Shown: positions 42,407 through 51,837 of the stretch, one piece after another
How the letters are laid out: every line of letters starts with the position of its first letter
Numbering within the stretch: position 1 is the first letter of the stretch
NCBI RefSeq assembly: GCF_000328475.2
Contig: NC_026480.1
Location: forward strand, 310,001-374,000
Reading direction: 5' to 3'
Length of the DNA stretch: 64,000 nt
Source: Mycosarcoma maydis
Taxonomy: Eukaryota; Basidiomycota; Ustilaginomycetes; Ustilaginales
The notes under the pieces: model-generated
Databases searched by the model: none
What the model was told of the DNA's origin: nothing
Seen by the model: only the letters and a program-made list of their open reading frames with translations
Made by a program: the position numbers and the translations under genes

Positions 42407-43531
42407 TGTGCACAGCAATCACGATGAGCAAAGTCGATCTGCAAGCCAGTGTGTGAGCCTCGTGCTGCGTTAGGTGTGCAAGAGCAGCTGTGTGCCAATT
42501 GGCTGGCGGCGTTTGAGCAGGTGGAAATCACGAATAGTAAGGACGAAGCGGAAAGATGTATTCGGCCGAAAAAATTTGCGAGCTGAGAAGGCGTATCAGA
42601 TAAGGAAGAAAATACACTCGCGTCCGGCTGATGCATGGCACGGGATTTTTGTCCAACCACAGTCGAGCAATTTGGCTCTGGTTCTGGACGAGTCAGAGGT
42701 ACAAACTGCGGTCTTGCTTTCTTTCTCAGCGGCTCGTGTGTTTCGAATTGGTTCATTGTGATTAGCAGGCAGCGACACAGGCCACACACGCAGGATAACT
42801 TAGTCGACATATCCACGAATGGCGTGCAACCGTTGTGTACCGCATGACTGCCATCGCGCCAGCCGGAGATTAGAAGCGGGATGATGGCAGTGCAGAATAT
42901 CAACAAAATGAAAAACTCACCACTCGTGACTGTTCGGTCGTTTGGTGTGGTGCAGCTGAGAACAGCGGGGAACATCTCTTCAAAATTTGCGCCGAACTGA
43001 TAATCACAAATACAGTAATCGTGAATCACGAATCCGCCTCGAGTGATTTGCCACATTCGTCACGATTCACGATTCAGCAAGAAAATTTGTGCAAAGCCGT
43101 GTGACTCTTGCACATTCACGATTCACAATTCACGATTGGGTGCCTTAAATCCACGCACAACTGTGACTGTTGTGACTGCTATTCACGATTTACAGTGACA
43201 TCTAGACTGCGCCTTTGTCGCAGGTGTCAAACCTTGAACCCAATCCGTGAATCTGTGCGGTCATCATCCTCTTGACTTGACGCACAAAGCCAATCCATTC
43301 CTGCTCTCTGTCTATCACCTCTACGCCTTGCTCCGCTTCCTTCGTCTCCATCACCTTCATCCCCGATCACCTTGACTCGTTGCCACTCACCTGATCCGCT
43401 GCTCAGCACAACGCACAGTTGCTCATCTCGCAGCCCCCGTCTCATCCACGCTCGACTCTGCGTCTCTGCCTCTTTGCGCTCCAACAGCTACTCTCTCCAC
43501 ATATAGTCCGACCAACGCCACAAAACCAATC
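42407..43531. other. Intergenic region with three dyads
   Basis: 1.1 kb between MDM12 and DRE2, both on the plus strand. Dyads lie at 43016-43036 (aatcgtgaatcacgaatcc), 43056-43075 and 43113-43138. The last ~250 bp before DRE2 are C/T-rich and dyad-free. A minus-strand frame of 220 codons (42394-43056) has no recognisable domain. Confidence 0.6.
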
Positions 43532-44569
43532 ATGACGCCCCCCGTAGCCACCGACGCTGCTTTCTCGCACAGCTCAAACGGCGTAGTCTTGTCTACGTCC
43601 GTGGATCCCTCCGGCACGGTGCTCGTCATTGGCTCCATGACCTCTGCTCAGAGCGGCGCATACCAAAAGGCTGTCGAAGCGTACTCGGGTCGTCAGGTCG
43701 AAATGCACATGGTCGACCGTCTCACGGACGGCGCTACGTCGCTCAGTGCGAACACATACCCTCTCGCTCATCTCGCCGTGAACTACGCAGAAGCCGCGTC
43801 GCCTGTTCTACTCTCCAGCCTTCACTCGGCACTTCAGCCCAAGGCGAAACTGATTGTCGAAGCTGCAGAGCTTGTCGACGCTTCAACAGCACAGAAGGTC
43901 AAGGCTGAACTCATCATTGCCGGCTTCACCGACATTCAGGTCGACGTAGCTACCGGCAGCGTGTCTGCATCCAAGCCCGCAACTGCTTCTAGCTCCTTCT
44001 CGATCGGCTCGTCTTCCGGCTCGTCTTCGGCACTTCCTTTGCGAAGGAAGCTTGGCAGTGGCGCATCGGCCAATGCGAAAAAGTCGCTCTGGGCCACGCA
44101 ACCTGCGTCCGCCAACGACTTGATCGACGAAGCGTCGCTGCTGCGCGATGCGGATTTCGTCGCAACCACGGCGGTCAAGCGTCCCGACTGCGACGTTGGC
44201 GCTGGCCAAGGTAAAAAGAAAAAGGCATGCAAGGGCTGCACCTGTGGCCTGCGCGAGCTACAGGAAGAAGAGAAACGCACTGCCAACACCAACATCGTCC
44301 AACTCGACACTGACGACATGGACATGCCCAACGCCGACACACCCGCCACTACAAAGAGAACCGAAGTCATCGAAACCATCATCGGCAAGGACGGCAAGCC
44401 AAAGACAATCAAGCGCATTCAGGTGGATACAAAGGGCGCCACCAGCTCCTGTGGAAGCTGCTTCCTCGGCGATGCGTTCAGATGCTCCAGCTGCCCCTAC
44501 CTCGGACTGCCTGCTTTTGAGCCTGGTCAAAAGGTCGAGATCCCTGTGGGGATGGATGATGACATTTGA
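43532..44569 (+). CDS. DRE2: Dre2 / anamorsin, cytosolic iron-sulfur assembly electron carrier
   Basis: Dre2 with the reductase Tah18 passes electrons from NADPH to the early cytosolic Fe-S assembly machinery. The protein is 345 residues and intronless. The C-terminal CIAPIN1 region contains both Fe-S motifs: the [2Fe-2S] site with CDVGAGQGKKKKACKGCTCG (Cys spacing ending CxxCxC) and the second site CGSCFLGDAFRCSSC (Cx2C-x7-Cx2C), followed by PYLGLPAFEPGQKV. The N-terminal ~150 residues form the degenerate methyltransferase-like domain (VLVIGSMTSAQSGAYQKAVE, LLSSLHSALQPKAKLIVE). A Ser-rich linker joins the two. All eight cysteines are present, so the protein should be functional. Confidence 0.97.
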   Translation: MTPPVATDAAFSHSSNGVVLSTSVDPSGTVLVIGSMTSAQSGAYQKAVEAYSGRQVEMHMVDRLTDGATSLSANTYPLAHLAVNYAEAASPVLLSSLHSALQPKAKLIVEAAELVDASTAQKVKAELIIAGFTDIQVDVATGSVSASKPATASSSFSIGSSSGSSSALPLRRKLGSGASANAKKSLWATQPASANDLIDEASLLRDADFVATTAVKRPDCDVGAGQGKKKKACKGCTCGLRELQEEEKRTANTNIVQLDTDDMDMPNADTPATTKRTEVIETIIGKDGKPKTIKRIQVDTKGATSSCGSCFLGDAFRCSSCPYLGLPAFEPGQKVEIPVGMDDDI

Positions 44570-44870
44570 ACATATGATGCGCTCCATGTGTAGAGATATT
44601 TTTGCAAAGTATCCCGTTTGGTTAGAATCGGTGAGAGTGTGCTCACGTACAATGCAAGCTTTCAGAGATGAGTGAGGATGCGAAAAGTGGCAAGACCGAG
44701 GTCAGCATGGTCGGCACGGCACAAGTGTAAAGCGAAAATCACAAGTGTGTGCGCAGTGGCCCAAATCGGTTCAAGGGGGCTCAAAGGCAATGCAAGACTG
44801 ATTACGATTGAGCGGGTATATGTGGGAGAACGTGTACAGACAGTGATATGCGTTATGAACCGAGTTGGGA

Positions 44871-45767
44871 TCAGAAACCGCCCTTTCTGCGTCTTCCGGT
44901 ATACCTGCTATCGAGGGGGACGTCTTCCTTGCCCCTCTTCCTGTTGAGTTCTTTTTTCCTGACGATGTACTCCTTTGCGGTCTCTGCGCTTCGCTTCTTT
45001 TTTCTGGATCCACGCTTTGAATTGTCTTTGTCGAGTCGTCGTTTTTCGTACTTGACGCTGTGGCTTGTGGTGGTAGTGTCTTGGTGGTCGTGAGTGAGAC
45101 CTTGTGGGAGCTCCTGTTTGGTGGATTGACCGTTGGGGCCGATCATCATTTCGCCGCCGACCCAGAGGACGAGGTAGAACTTCTTGGCCTTTCTCGAGTT
45201 CGGATAGTCGACGACGAGGCCACCGCCGAAGCCGGCACGCGTAGCGAATTGCATGATGAACTTGACCTGGTCGTCGGATTCCGGATAGAACTGGAATACC
45301 GCGCGCGATCCGCGTGAGAGCGAAGAGTAGAGCGTGGTAAAGAACGAAGCGAGACGTTGAGCCGGATTGTGCGACGAAGCATCCGCGTTGCACAGCCACT
45401 GCAGAACAGAGATAGAGATAGCACCGTCGAAAGAGCCCGCTCGAAAGCCGCAGCCTTGACCAGCATCGGCAAGAACAAGATCTCCATCCGTCTCCTTTTC
45501 CAAAGCCACTTCGAGCATCGAAGGCGATATGTCGAAACCGATCCACTCATGTCCATGTTCAGTGATGATCTCGCCAGACAGCCCCGAGCCGCATCCGATA
45601 TCGAGTAGAAGCGCAGGCTTGCGATGCTCCGGTAGCATCAGCAGCTCGATCGCGCGCTCCGTCATCTCGGCTTGAATCGTCTGCACTCGTGTGTTTGCCG
45701 TATACTTTTGCGCCTCAGTGTCATTGTAAAAGATCTCTGGCGGTGCCAGATGTTCCGGTCGTGACAT
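44871..45767 (-). CDS. BUD23: Bud23, 18S rRNA (guanine-N7) methyltransferase
   Basis: Bud23 (human BUD23/WBSCR22) methylates a guanine in the P-site region of 18S rRNA and works with Trm112 during 40S biogenesis. The 298-residue protein opens SRPEHLAPPEIFYNDTEAQK, a signature start of the family. The SAM-binding motif I is LLLDIGCGSGLSGE, followed by EWIGFDISPSMLEVAL, FDGAISISVLQWLCNAD and GGLVVDYPNSRKAKKFYLVL. The C-terminus is a basic nucleolar-type tail (RGSRKKKRSAETAKEYIVRK and RKRGKEDVPLDSRYTGRRRK). No intron. It shares a 617-bp divergent promoter with the Afg1-J-domain gene and converges on DRE2 (301 bp between stops). Confidence 0.96.
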   Translation of the reverse strand: MSRPEHLAPPEIFYNDTEAQKYTANTRVQTIQAEMTERAIELLMLPEHRKPALLLDIGCGSGLSGEIITEHGHEWIGFDISPSMLEVALEKETDGDLVLADAGQGCGFRAGSFDGAISISVLQWLCNADASSHNPAQRLASFFTTLYSSLSRGSRAVFQFYPESDDQVKFIMQFATRAGFGGGLVVDYPNSRKAKKFYLVLWVGGEMMIGPNGQSTKQELPQGLTHDHQDTTTTSHSVKYEKRRLDKDNSKRGSRKKKRSAETAKEYIVRKKELNRKRGKEDVPLDSRYTGRRRKGGF

Positions 45768-46384
45768 TGTGAGGTTTCACAAAGCTTCGCCACACGCGAT
45801 TCGGCGTGCAAACTTGAACGCCGTGGTGAGGATGTCGAGGATGAGATCTTACCACTGACACATCCACTAAAGCTCTTTTTGTATTCTTGATTCGTGATTC
45901 GCGTGATTCTTGTTCTTCTTCAAAAAAATCCCTTTTCTTGCACTGACTCGCACCGAAATCCGAATTCACGCTTTTGCGCCGCGGCGTCAACCGGCCGACA
46001 GTAACGAGCGCGAGGCGGCGTTCGTGTGGAGGCATGACGTGCCGATTTTGGCAAATACTCGTGACTGAAACCAGACGCTCACGGCTCGTATCTCACGCTT
46101 ACATATCAGATAGGATAATACGGAAGTTAACGCCAGGACGAGTCACAGTCGCAATCATGCCAGTCGATCACCGAGAGAAACAAAGAGCAGATTAGGTTAC
46201 TTGAACAAGTGACTCGTACCCGCTCATCCACCTTGTCCTTCTCACATTCACATCCAGTGTCAAAGGTTTTGGAATCGCTACCTGATCGTCTGGCTCGAGC
46301 TGTGTTCAGCTGAACCGTTCAATCCATCACGAGTGGGCGGTAAACTTGTCAATGTCCTTGTAGACAAGCGCAAAAGCAGAGATC
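45768..46384. other. Divergent intergenic region (BUD23 / AFG1-J)
   Basis: 617 bp with a single dyad-type element (gattcgtgattcgcgtgattc, 45889-45909) and CGTGA half sites near 46059 and 46329. It presumably holds both promoters. Confidence 0.6.
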
Positions 46385-49300
46385 ATGTTGGTCTCTGCAA
46401 CTCCGGCTTTCGGCGCCTCGACGCGATCAAGACGGCTACTGACTGCTTTGGCGCTTCCAGCAACCACGCATTGCTACACGACGTTACCATCAAGATGTAT
46501 CTATCCCTACAACGACTCGCGGCCAATAACGTTTTGCGCTCAGCGTTGCTCTGATTCATCTGCACGTCGCCTGGCTTCGTACGCTAGACCTACCCCACCT
46601 CCTCTCACGCTGGAGACAAATGCGTTGCAGGTCACGGATCCTCTCCTTATCTATCGCGCCAAAGTCGCACGTGGTGAGCTCGAAGAAGACGAAGAACAGC
46701 TTCGTGCACTTGTCGAGCTGCGCCGTATCAACCGCACACTTCGCGACTACGTGCCACCAGCGCATCTTCTTGGCATCCTCAACCATGACTCGCAAAGTGC
46801 TTCCTCTGCAGCGCTCGCCTCAGCCATCGACTCGCGCCTACGTCCCGGAGCGAAAGAGATGCAAGACGAGCGTACCTCGCAAGCCTCTTACTCGTCCCAG
46901 TCCAAGCGCGAAAACATCGGCGATCTCGTCCGCTGGCTCAGCGAGAGCGAAGGCTTAGCACAACTCGGCACTCCGAAAGGTCTCCTGATCACCGGCACAC
47001 CCGGTACTGGCAAAAGCATGGTCATGGACATCTTCTATGACTCACTCCCCACCAGGTACAAGTTTCGTCGACACTACCATCACCTCTTGCTTGATCTTTA
47101 CAAGATCATCTGGCAGGAGGCGGAACGTCGACGTCGAGCTGTGCAACAGGGTACACCGCGTCCAACAGCAACTCCTCAGATCGGCACAGGCGCCGTTTGG
47201 ACGCGCAGCCACAAGTCTTCCGCTTGGAGACGCGCTCTTCGTGGCATGCCGTTTTTCCGTCCAGATTCGCTGGCCGACGATGCAAGTCAACAGTTGCAGT
47301 ACATTCCCGGCCCCGATGGCGATGTGGTCAAGACGACACTGCCTCTGCATGCCGCTGCCCACCTTTTCTTGAACCATGGCCATATTTTGTTGTTCGATGA
47401 AATCCAGTTGGTCGATGTAGCCAGTGCCGGCTTGTTGCGGCGTACGCTCGAGGCGTACTGGAGGTTGGGCGGTGTGGTAATTGGCACGAGCAACCGGATT
47501 CCCAAGGATCTGTACGCAAGCAACGTGCAGAGGGGCCAGTTGACGCAATTCCTCGAGATTCTACAGGAGAGATGTCCCAACCACGAGATGAGGAGGAACC
47601 GTGATTTCAGGAGAGAGCCTTTCTACCGCCAAGAATGGCTCGATCGCGATCGCCATCAGAATGACGATGATAGCCAAGAGCAGCCACAGCCAAACAGCAC
47701 CAAGGCCAACCTTGACGCCGCTGCCGATGTTGAGAGCGCGGCGCAGACATCGTACTTTCTTCGCAGCGAAGCGGACAAGTATGATCGCATGGTAGCGCAA
47801 GTGCTGGGAGGACGCACTACTGTTCCTGCTACACTCAACGTGTATGGGCGCAAGCTGCATGTGCCACGTTCCATCTCTGCGACCGACGAGCTGCCCAGCA
47901 TATGTCAATTCACGTTTTCCGAGCTGTGCGATACGCCTCTTGGACCGGCCGACTATCTGACGCTGGCGTCCACGTACCACACCCTGATCCTCGAAGGTGT
48001 ACCGCAAATGACGCTCATGCAGAAGAACCAGGCAAGGCGAATGATCACGTTGCTCGATGCGGTGTACGAAGCGGGTTGTCGCCTAGTCGTTCTCGCCGAC
48101 GCGGGACCTGATGAGCTCTTTTTTCCGGACGCCGAGCGTGCAGCTCGTCATGCAGCTAACGGACCCGCTGCTGGACCCGGCGATGTCCGCCCCGAATTGC
48201 AGTACAGTGCCACCAATACGATGGAAGACATAGTCGACATGTCGACCAAAGGCGGCCGCTCCCCGTTCCTCACTCCTCCACCCGGTGTATCCTATCCGGA
48301 GGAAGAAGAACTTGCTCGTCGCAGGACAAACCAACGCATCGATATGAATCAAGACGAGTTCATGACTGAATCGCTCATCATGGCGGAAACGCTTTCAGAA
48401 GCCATGCAGGATACCGAGGAAGGCTTCCGGCCCAACATCTCGGCCTACTCTTCCGATCGTCCCTCGCGCTCATCCACGTCGCAAGCTCAAGCTGTTGTCA
48501 ACAAGGATGACAAGGTCGGATTCAAGCACCTGGCCATCTTTAGCGGCGAGGACGAACGGTTTTCGTACCAACGAGCGGTATCGAGGTTGTTCGAAATGAG
48601 TCATCCGGATTGGATGCGTCGCAAAGGGTGGCGTCCGTTCCTGTCGGATGAGATGGACGCATGGGCGGGGACGTCGGCTGTTGCGCACTCGGTCGGTAAG
48701 GCGGTAGCTAACGAGATGCATCAAGCACATCGCCCTTTGGATAGTGCGCCAAACGCTGCGGGTGTCACTTCGGCTGTGTCGGCGGATTCGCCTGCAAGCT
48801 ATGTAGATACGGATGGAGATTTTGCGCAAGAGGCCTCGTACGAAACCGCATGTTTCCCCGGTCGCTCGCGTGTGCAGACCGAGCTTGAGCTGGAGCACGA
48901 GACGGACGAGTTGAAGCGCGAAACGCTGCAAGCTCAACCCAAGTCTGAAGCGCCGGATTTCACGCCCGGACCGATCGGTAAGAAGCGCAGTCGAGACCAA
49001 GGACCACCTGTGCTGTCTGAAGATCATGTTTGGGGAGTTCGCGAGGACTGGGGTAAACGAGCGGGTGCTTGGGGTAAAGGCTCGGCTATCTTTGCTGATA
49101 GCACCACGGATGGGGGCTGTCAGTCTACGCGAGCTGTGGGACGGCGTGGTAGTTCTCGTACGACATTGTCGCGTGGCAGCAATGGTGGTGGTGGTGGGAA
49201 CAAGCGAAGCTTTTCTTGGACCGCTTTCACAGGCGCACGCACCATTGACTTTTACCAAACGCTCCAGGTGGAGCGAGGTGCAACACAGGCACAGATCAAG

Positions 49301-49906
49301 TCGCAGTTCTACAAGCTCTCTAAAGAGCTGCATCCGGATGTGAACCCGTCAGATGATGCAAAGAAGCGGTTCCAAGAAGTGTCCGAGGCGTATGCCACGC
49401 TAGGTCAACCGACGAATCGTCGATCGTACGACCGACAGTCGTCGGCTTCGCCAGCTGCGTATGGCGATAATGTGGGTTCGCGTTCGCGCGGCGCGTATTT
49501 CTACGATGCGCAAGACAATGTGAATCGTCGCGCCAGGGCTACGTATGCTTGGGACTATCAGCGACGACGAAAAGCGGCCGACTCGCAGAATGCAGCAAGG
49601 CAAAGTGCCAGCTTTAACGAGTCGGCCACACGCGCGCGCGCCGACGCGATGCGCACTGGTAGCGATACTGCGTTCGAGACCTTGGCAGCACAGCAGAGGG
49701 AGAGAGAAGCCCGAAATCGTGCCAGAAACTCAAGTAGCACGGCCAGCGCCATGCAGCAAAGAGCATACCAGGCAGATGTAGCAAACCCACTCGTCAGGTT
49801 CGGCCAGGTCGTCGTCATGCTCTACTTGGTATACAAGGCTGGCACGTTCTTCGTAGCTAACGCAGATACCACCTCCCCCAGGTCCAGAGATGCTAGGAAG
49901 TCATAG
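46385..49906 (+). CDS. AFG1: Afg1-type mitochondrial AAA ATPase fused to a J-domain membrane protein
   Basis: One uninterrupted frame of 1,173 residues. The N-terminus (MLVSATPAFGASTRSRRLLT) is Arg/Ser/Ala-rich with no acid residue, as in mitochondrial presequences. Residues ~85-640 are Afg1/LACE1: Walker A GTPGTGKS (~203-210), YKFRRHYHHLLLDLYK, Walker B HILLFDEIQLVD (~337), GVVIGTSNRIPKDLYASN, QRGQLTQFLEILQERC, FTFSELCDTPLGPADYLTLA and ITLLDAVYEAGCRLVV. A second conserved patch (FKHLAIFSGEDERFSYQRAV, SRLFEMSHPDWMRR) ends the ATPase. After ~180 disordered residues comes a J domain (~954-1020; DFYQTLQVERGATQAQIKS, KELHPDVNPSD with intact HPD), a basic region and a C-terminal transmembrane segment (~1137-1157), the layout of Jid1-like proteins. 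Afg1 normally has no J domain. The ORF alone cannot prove a single polypeptide. Confidence 0.9.
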   Translation: MLVSATPAFGASTRSRRLLTALALPATTHCYTTLPSRCIYPYNDSRPITFCAQRCSDSSARRLASYARPTPPPLTLETNALQVTDPLLIYRAKVARGELEEDEEQLRALVELRRINRTLRDYVPPAHLLGILNHDSQSASSAALASAIDSRLRPGAKEMQDERTSQASYSSQSKRENIGDLVRWLSESEGLAQLGTPKGLLITGTPGTGKSMVMDIFYDSLPTRYKFRRHYHHLLLDLYKIIWQEAERRRRAVQQGTPRPTATPQIGTGAVWTRSHKSSAWRRALRGMPFFRPDSLADDASQQLQYIPGPDGDVVKTTLPLHAAAHLFLNHGHILLFDEIQLVDVASAGLLRRTLEAYWRLGGVVIGTSNRIPKDLYASNVQRGQLTQFLEILQERCPNHEMRRNRDFRREPFYRQEWLDRDRHQNDDDSQEQPQPNSTKANLDAAADVESAAQTSYFLRSEADKYDRMVAQVLGGRTTVPATLNVYGRKLHVPRSISATDELPSICQFTFSELCDTPLGPADYLTLASTYHTLILEGVPQMTLMQKNQARRMITLLDAVYEAGCRLVVLADAGPDELFFPDAERAARHAANGPAAGPGDVRPELQYSATNTMEDIVDMSTKGGRSPFLTPPPGVSYPEEEELARRRTNQRIDMNQDEFMTESLIMAETLSEAMQDTEEGFRPNISAYSSDRPSRSSTSQAQAVVNKDDKVGFKHLAIFSGEDERFSYQRAVSRLFEMSHPDWMRRKGWRPFLSDEMDAWAGTSAVAHSVGKAVANEMHQAHRPLDSAPNAAGVTSAVSADSPASYVDTDGDFAQEASYETACFPGRSRVQTELELEHETDELKRETLQAQPKSEAPDFTPGPIGKKRSRDQGPPVLSEDHVWGVREDWGKRAGAWGKGSAIFADSTTDGGCQSTRAVGRRGSSRTTLSRGSNGGGGGNKRSFSWTAFTGARTIDFYQTLQVERGATQAQIKSQFYKLSKELHPDVNPSDDAKKRFQEVSEAYATLGQPTNRRSYDRQSSASPAAYGDNVGSRSRGAYFYDAQDNVNRRARATYAWDYQRRRKAADSQNAARQSASFNESATRARADAMRTGSDTAFETLAAQQREREARNRARNSSSTASAMQQRAYQADVANPLVRFGQVVVMLYLVYKAGTFFVANADTTSPRSRDARKS

Positions 49907-50316
49907 TCGCATTCTACATGCAATCCATACAGTTCTGAGTCGATGACTTTTGCGTGCATCCGCATACTTGCTCCGGCGAATGTGTTGTTTGTATGCGAAA
50001 ACATCACGTCGTCCCAACACCACAGGCTGTGCAGCGCCATGCCACTGTGCTGGCCTGCATCTACGTGCCAGACAGGTGCTTGGACGCGTTTGGACAGACG
50101 TGGTGTCTTGCATGCTCGACGCTCGCGCCTCGCGCGCGTGTCTGTGAGCCTGGTAGCCTAGCTCATCCGCCACACGCCTTGACTTACACACCTACTAAAC
50201 TCGTGCACATTCGCTTACACATCACAATCACTGCGTGCTACGCGGCATGCAACTAAATTTGCCTCGCACGCTGATCAACGGACAAAGTGAAACGTCGCTT
50301 ATCAATGCAAGATGAT
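49907..50316. other. Convergent 3' intergenic region
   Basis: 410 bp between the stop codons of the Afg1-J gene and EMC10. I see only ordinary 3' flanking sequence; small open frames overlap in three frames and look random. Confidence 0.55.
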
Positions 50317-51186
50317 CTAACTGAGCCTCTTAGCACCCTTGCCGGAGCCTGGGTGTTCCGAGCTCGGATGCGCCTCAGCGCCGGTATCGCGGTCGTCGTG
50401 GCCATCGGGCATAATCAAGAGCAGCACGAGCGGGATAGCGTACATCCAGTATTTCTGGACAAACGTTTTCTCGGGAGGCGGCACGCTGACCGTTCCATCA
50501 GCGTTGGTTGGTGCGGCTTGTTTCAGCATGAGCTTTCGCGGTGTTTGCCGTGTCACGCTTCGAACGACTGTGTTCAACTTGAACTCTTGCTCGATCGTAG
50601 CAGAAGCTGCCGATGGAGAAGACGCGGATTTTCGTCGTCGAGAAAGCTGTCGTTGGCGCTGTTTGCGTCTTTCCTCCTTCACTTTATCCAGCTTGACGTT
50701 GCTCAGGATAGGACAATGGTCGGAGCCCAGCGTGATGTCTTTGACCCGGTATCCCAACCCGACTACATCCGCACCACGAGAACTGAGCAGCAATTCGTCG
50801 TCGATGCTGCGCAGTTCGCGATGACTCTGGCGCAAATGACACAGTCGAACAGAGGTATACAGCGCGGTTTGGTCGTCACCGTGCGGTCGCAGGCCAATCT
50901 GGTAGAGAAGATCCAACGACGCCGAGTCCCATGCTTGAGAGTAAAGCATTTTCACCTCGTCGTTTGAAAGCACATTCGTCAATGTATGGTTGGTCGAGGA
51001 TACCGAGAGAGTCGCACGGCGTGTCCATGCAGTCGTCGAGCTCGACGACGTCGAAGACGTATCGCCCACAGTGGTGATCCGATGCAGTACATCGTATGTG
51101 GTACCGCCGCCGGTCTGCACATGCGCGATCGTCGTGGATGCAGCCACAGACAAAGCTACCACCGCCGAGAGCGTTCCAAGTTTCAT
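50317..51186 (-). CDS. EMC10: Emc10, ER membrane protein complex subunit 10
   Basis: Emc10 is a lumenal subunit of the EMC, which inserts transmembrane helices at the ER. The 289-residue protein starts with a signal peptide (MKLGTLSAVVALSVAASTTIA). The lumenal part has N-glycosylation sequons (NHT) and blocks such as ALYTSVRLCHLRQSHREL, DELLLSSRGADVVGLGYRV and LNTVVRSVTRQTPRKLML. The PPPEKTFVQKYWMYAIPLVL segment followed by LLIMPDG is the family's C-terminal hallmark: a proline-rich approach and one transmembrane helix. The short basic tail would face the cytosol. No intron. Only 130 residues or so are strongly conserved in the family, and they are present here. Confidence 0.92.
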   Translation of the reverse strand: MKLGTLSAVVALSVAASTTIAHVQTGGGTTYDVLHRITTVGDTSSTSSSSTTAWTRRATLSVSSTNHTLTNVLSNDEVKMLYSQAWDSASLDLLYQIGLRPHGDDQTALYTSVRLCHLRQSHRELRSIDDELLLSSRGADVVGLGYRVKDITLGSDHCPILSNVKLDKVKEERRKQRQRQLSRRRKSASSPSAASATIEQEFKLNTVVRSVTRQTPRKLMLKQAAPTNADGTVSVPPPEKTFVQKYWMYAIPLVLLLIMPDGHDDRDTGAEAHPSSEHPGSGKGAKRLS

Positions 51187-51837
51187 TGTCGACCAGGCTG
51201 ATCCGTTGAGCGTCGTCTATTTTCGCTCAAAGCTTCCTTGTAAGCCGAGCAGCGATGACAGATGATGGAGGATCCGAGTCCAACACGACAAAGCGGGACG
51301 CAAACATAAGTGATTCCCGCGACAACAAGCTCCCGCGTGCACCAGACGTTAGAGGTACGTGCACAACCGCTCAATTTTGTTCCCATACCCACTTGTTGGA
51401 TGAAAAGAATCGCACACTGTACCAAATAATCCACAATCCACGTCATACACGATCACGGATACACGATAGGAACGAGTTACAAAAAAAAACAAAAAAAAAT
51501 GGTTGCAGCTTCAGTCAAGTCACGAGTCAAGTCACGAGTCACACCCTCCTGTGTTGCAACAATCGTGAATAGGAAACAAATTTGAGCTAGCTAGCTTCTG
51601 ACACTGATCCTGATTGCGAATGAAACTGTCCAGTAAAGCATGCTTGCAGAAAGGATCAACAATGATACGAAACGAAAGATGCTTTTGACGAAATGTGTTG
51701 TGAGCAAGGAAGGAAGGAAGGAAGGAAAGAAAGTGTATGTGTGTCTTGAGCTAGTCACGAGTGTGTGGGTAATAAGAGTGAGTGTGAGTGTCATAGACGC
51801 GAAACGGAGTGCAAATCAAGACGATTAGAGCTCGATG
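51187..51837. other. Intergenic region upstream of EMC10
   Basis: 651 bp between EMC10 and the CaaX-protein gene, both on the minus strand. It contains short A-rich tracts near 51480-51500, paired agtcacgagt elements at 51518-51541, and a ggaa tetramer run near 51709-51727. No gene. Confidence 0.6.

Noticed and set aside
42394..43056. 220-codon minus-strand frame between MDM12 and DRE2
   Set aside because: It overlaps the MDM12 stop and dyads, and shows no recognisable motif.
48470..49333. 287-codon minus-strand frame opposite the Afg1-J gene
   Set aside because: Composition is Arg/Ser-rich and random-looking; it lies over the disordered linker and J domain of the real gene.
50287..50967. 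226-codon plus-strand frame opposite EMC10
   Set aside because: Antisense shadow of a recognisable Emc10.
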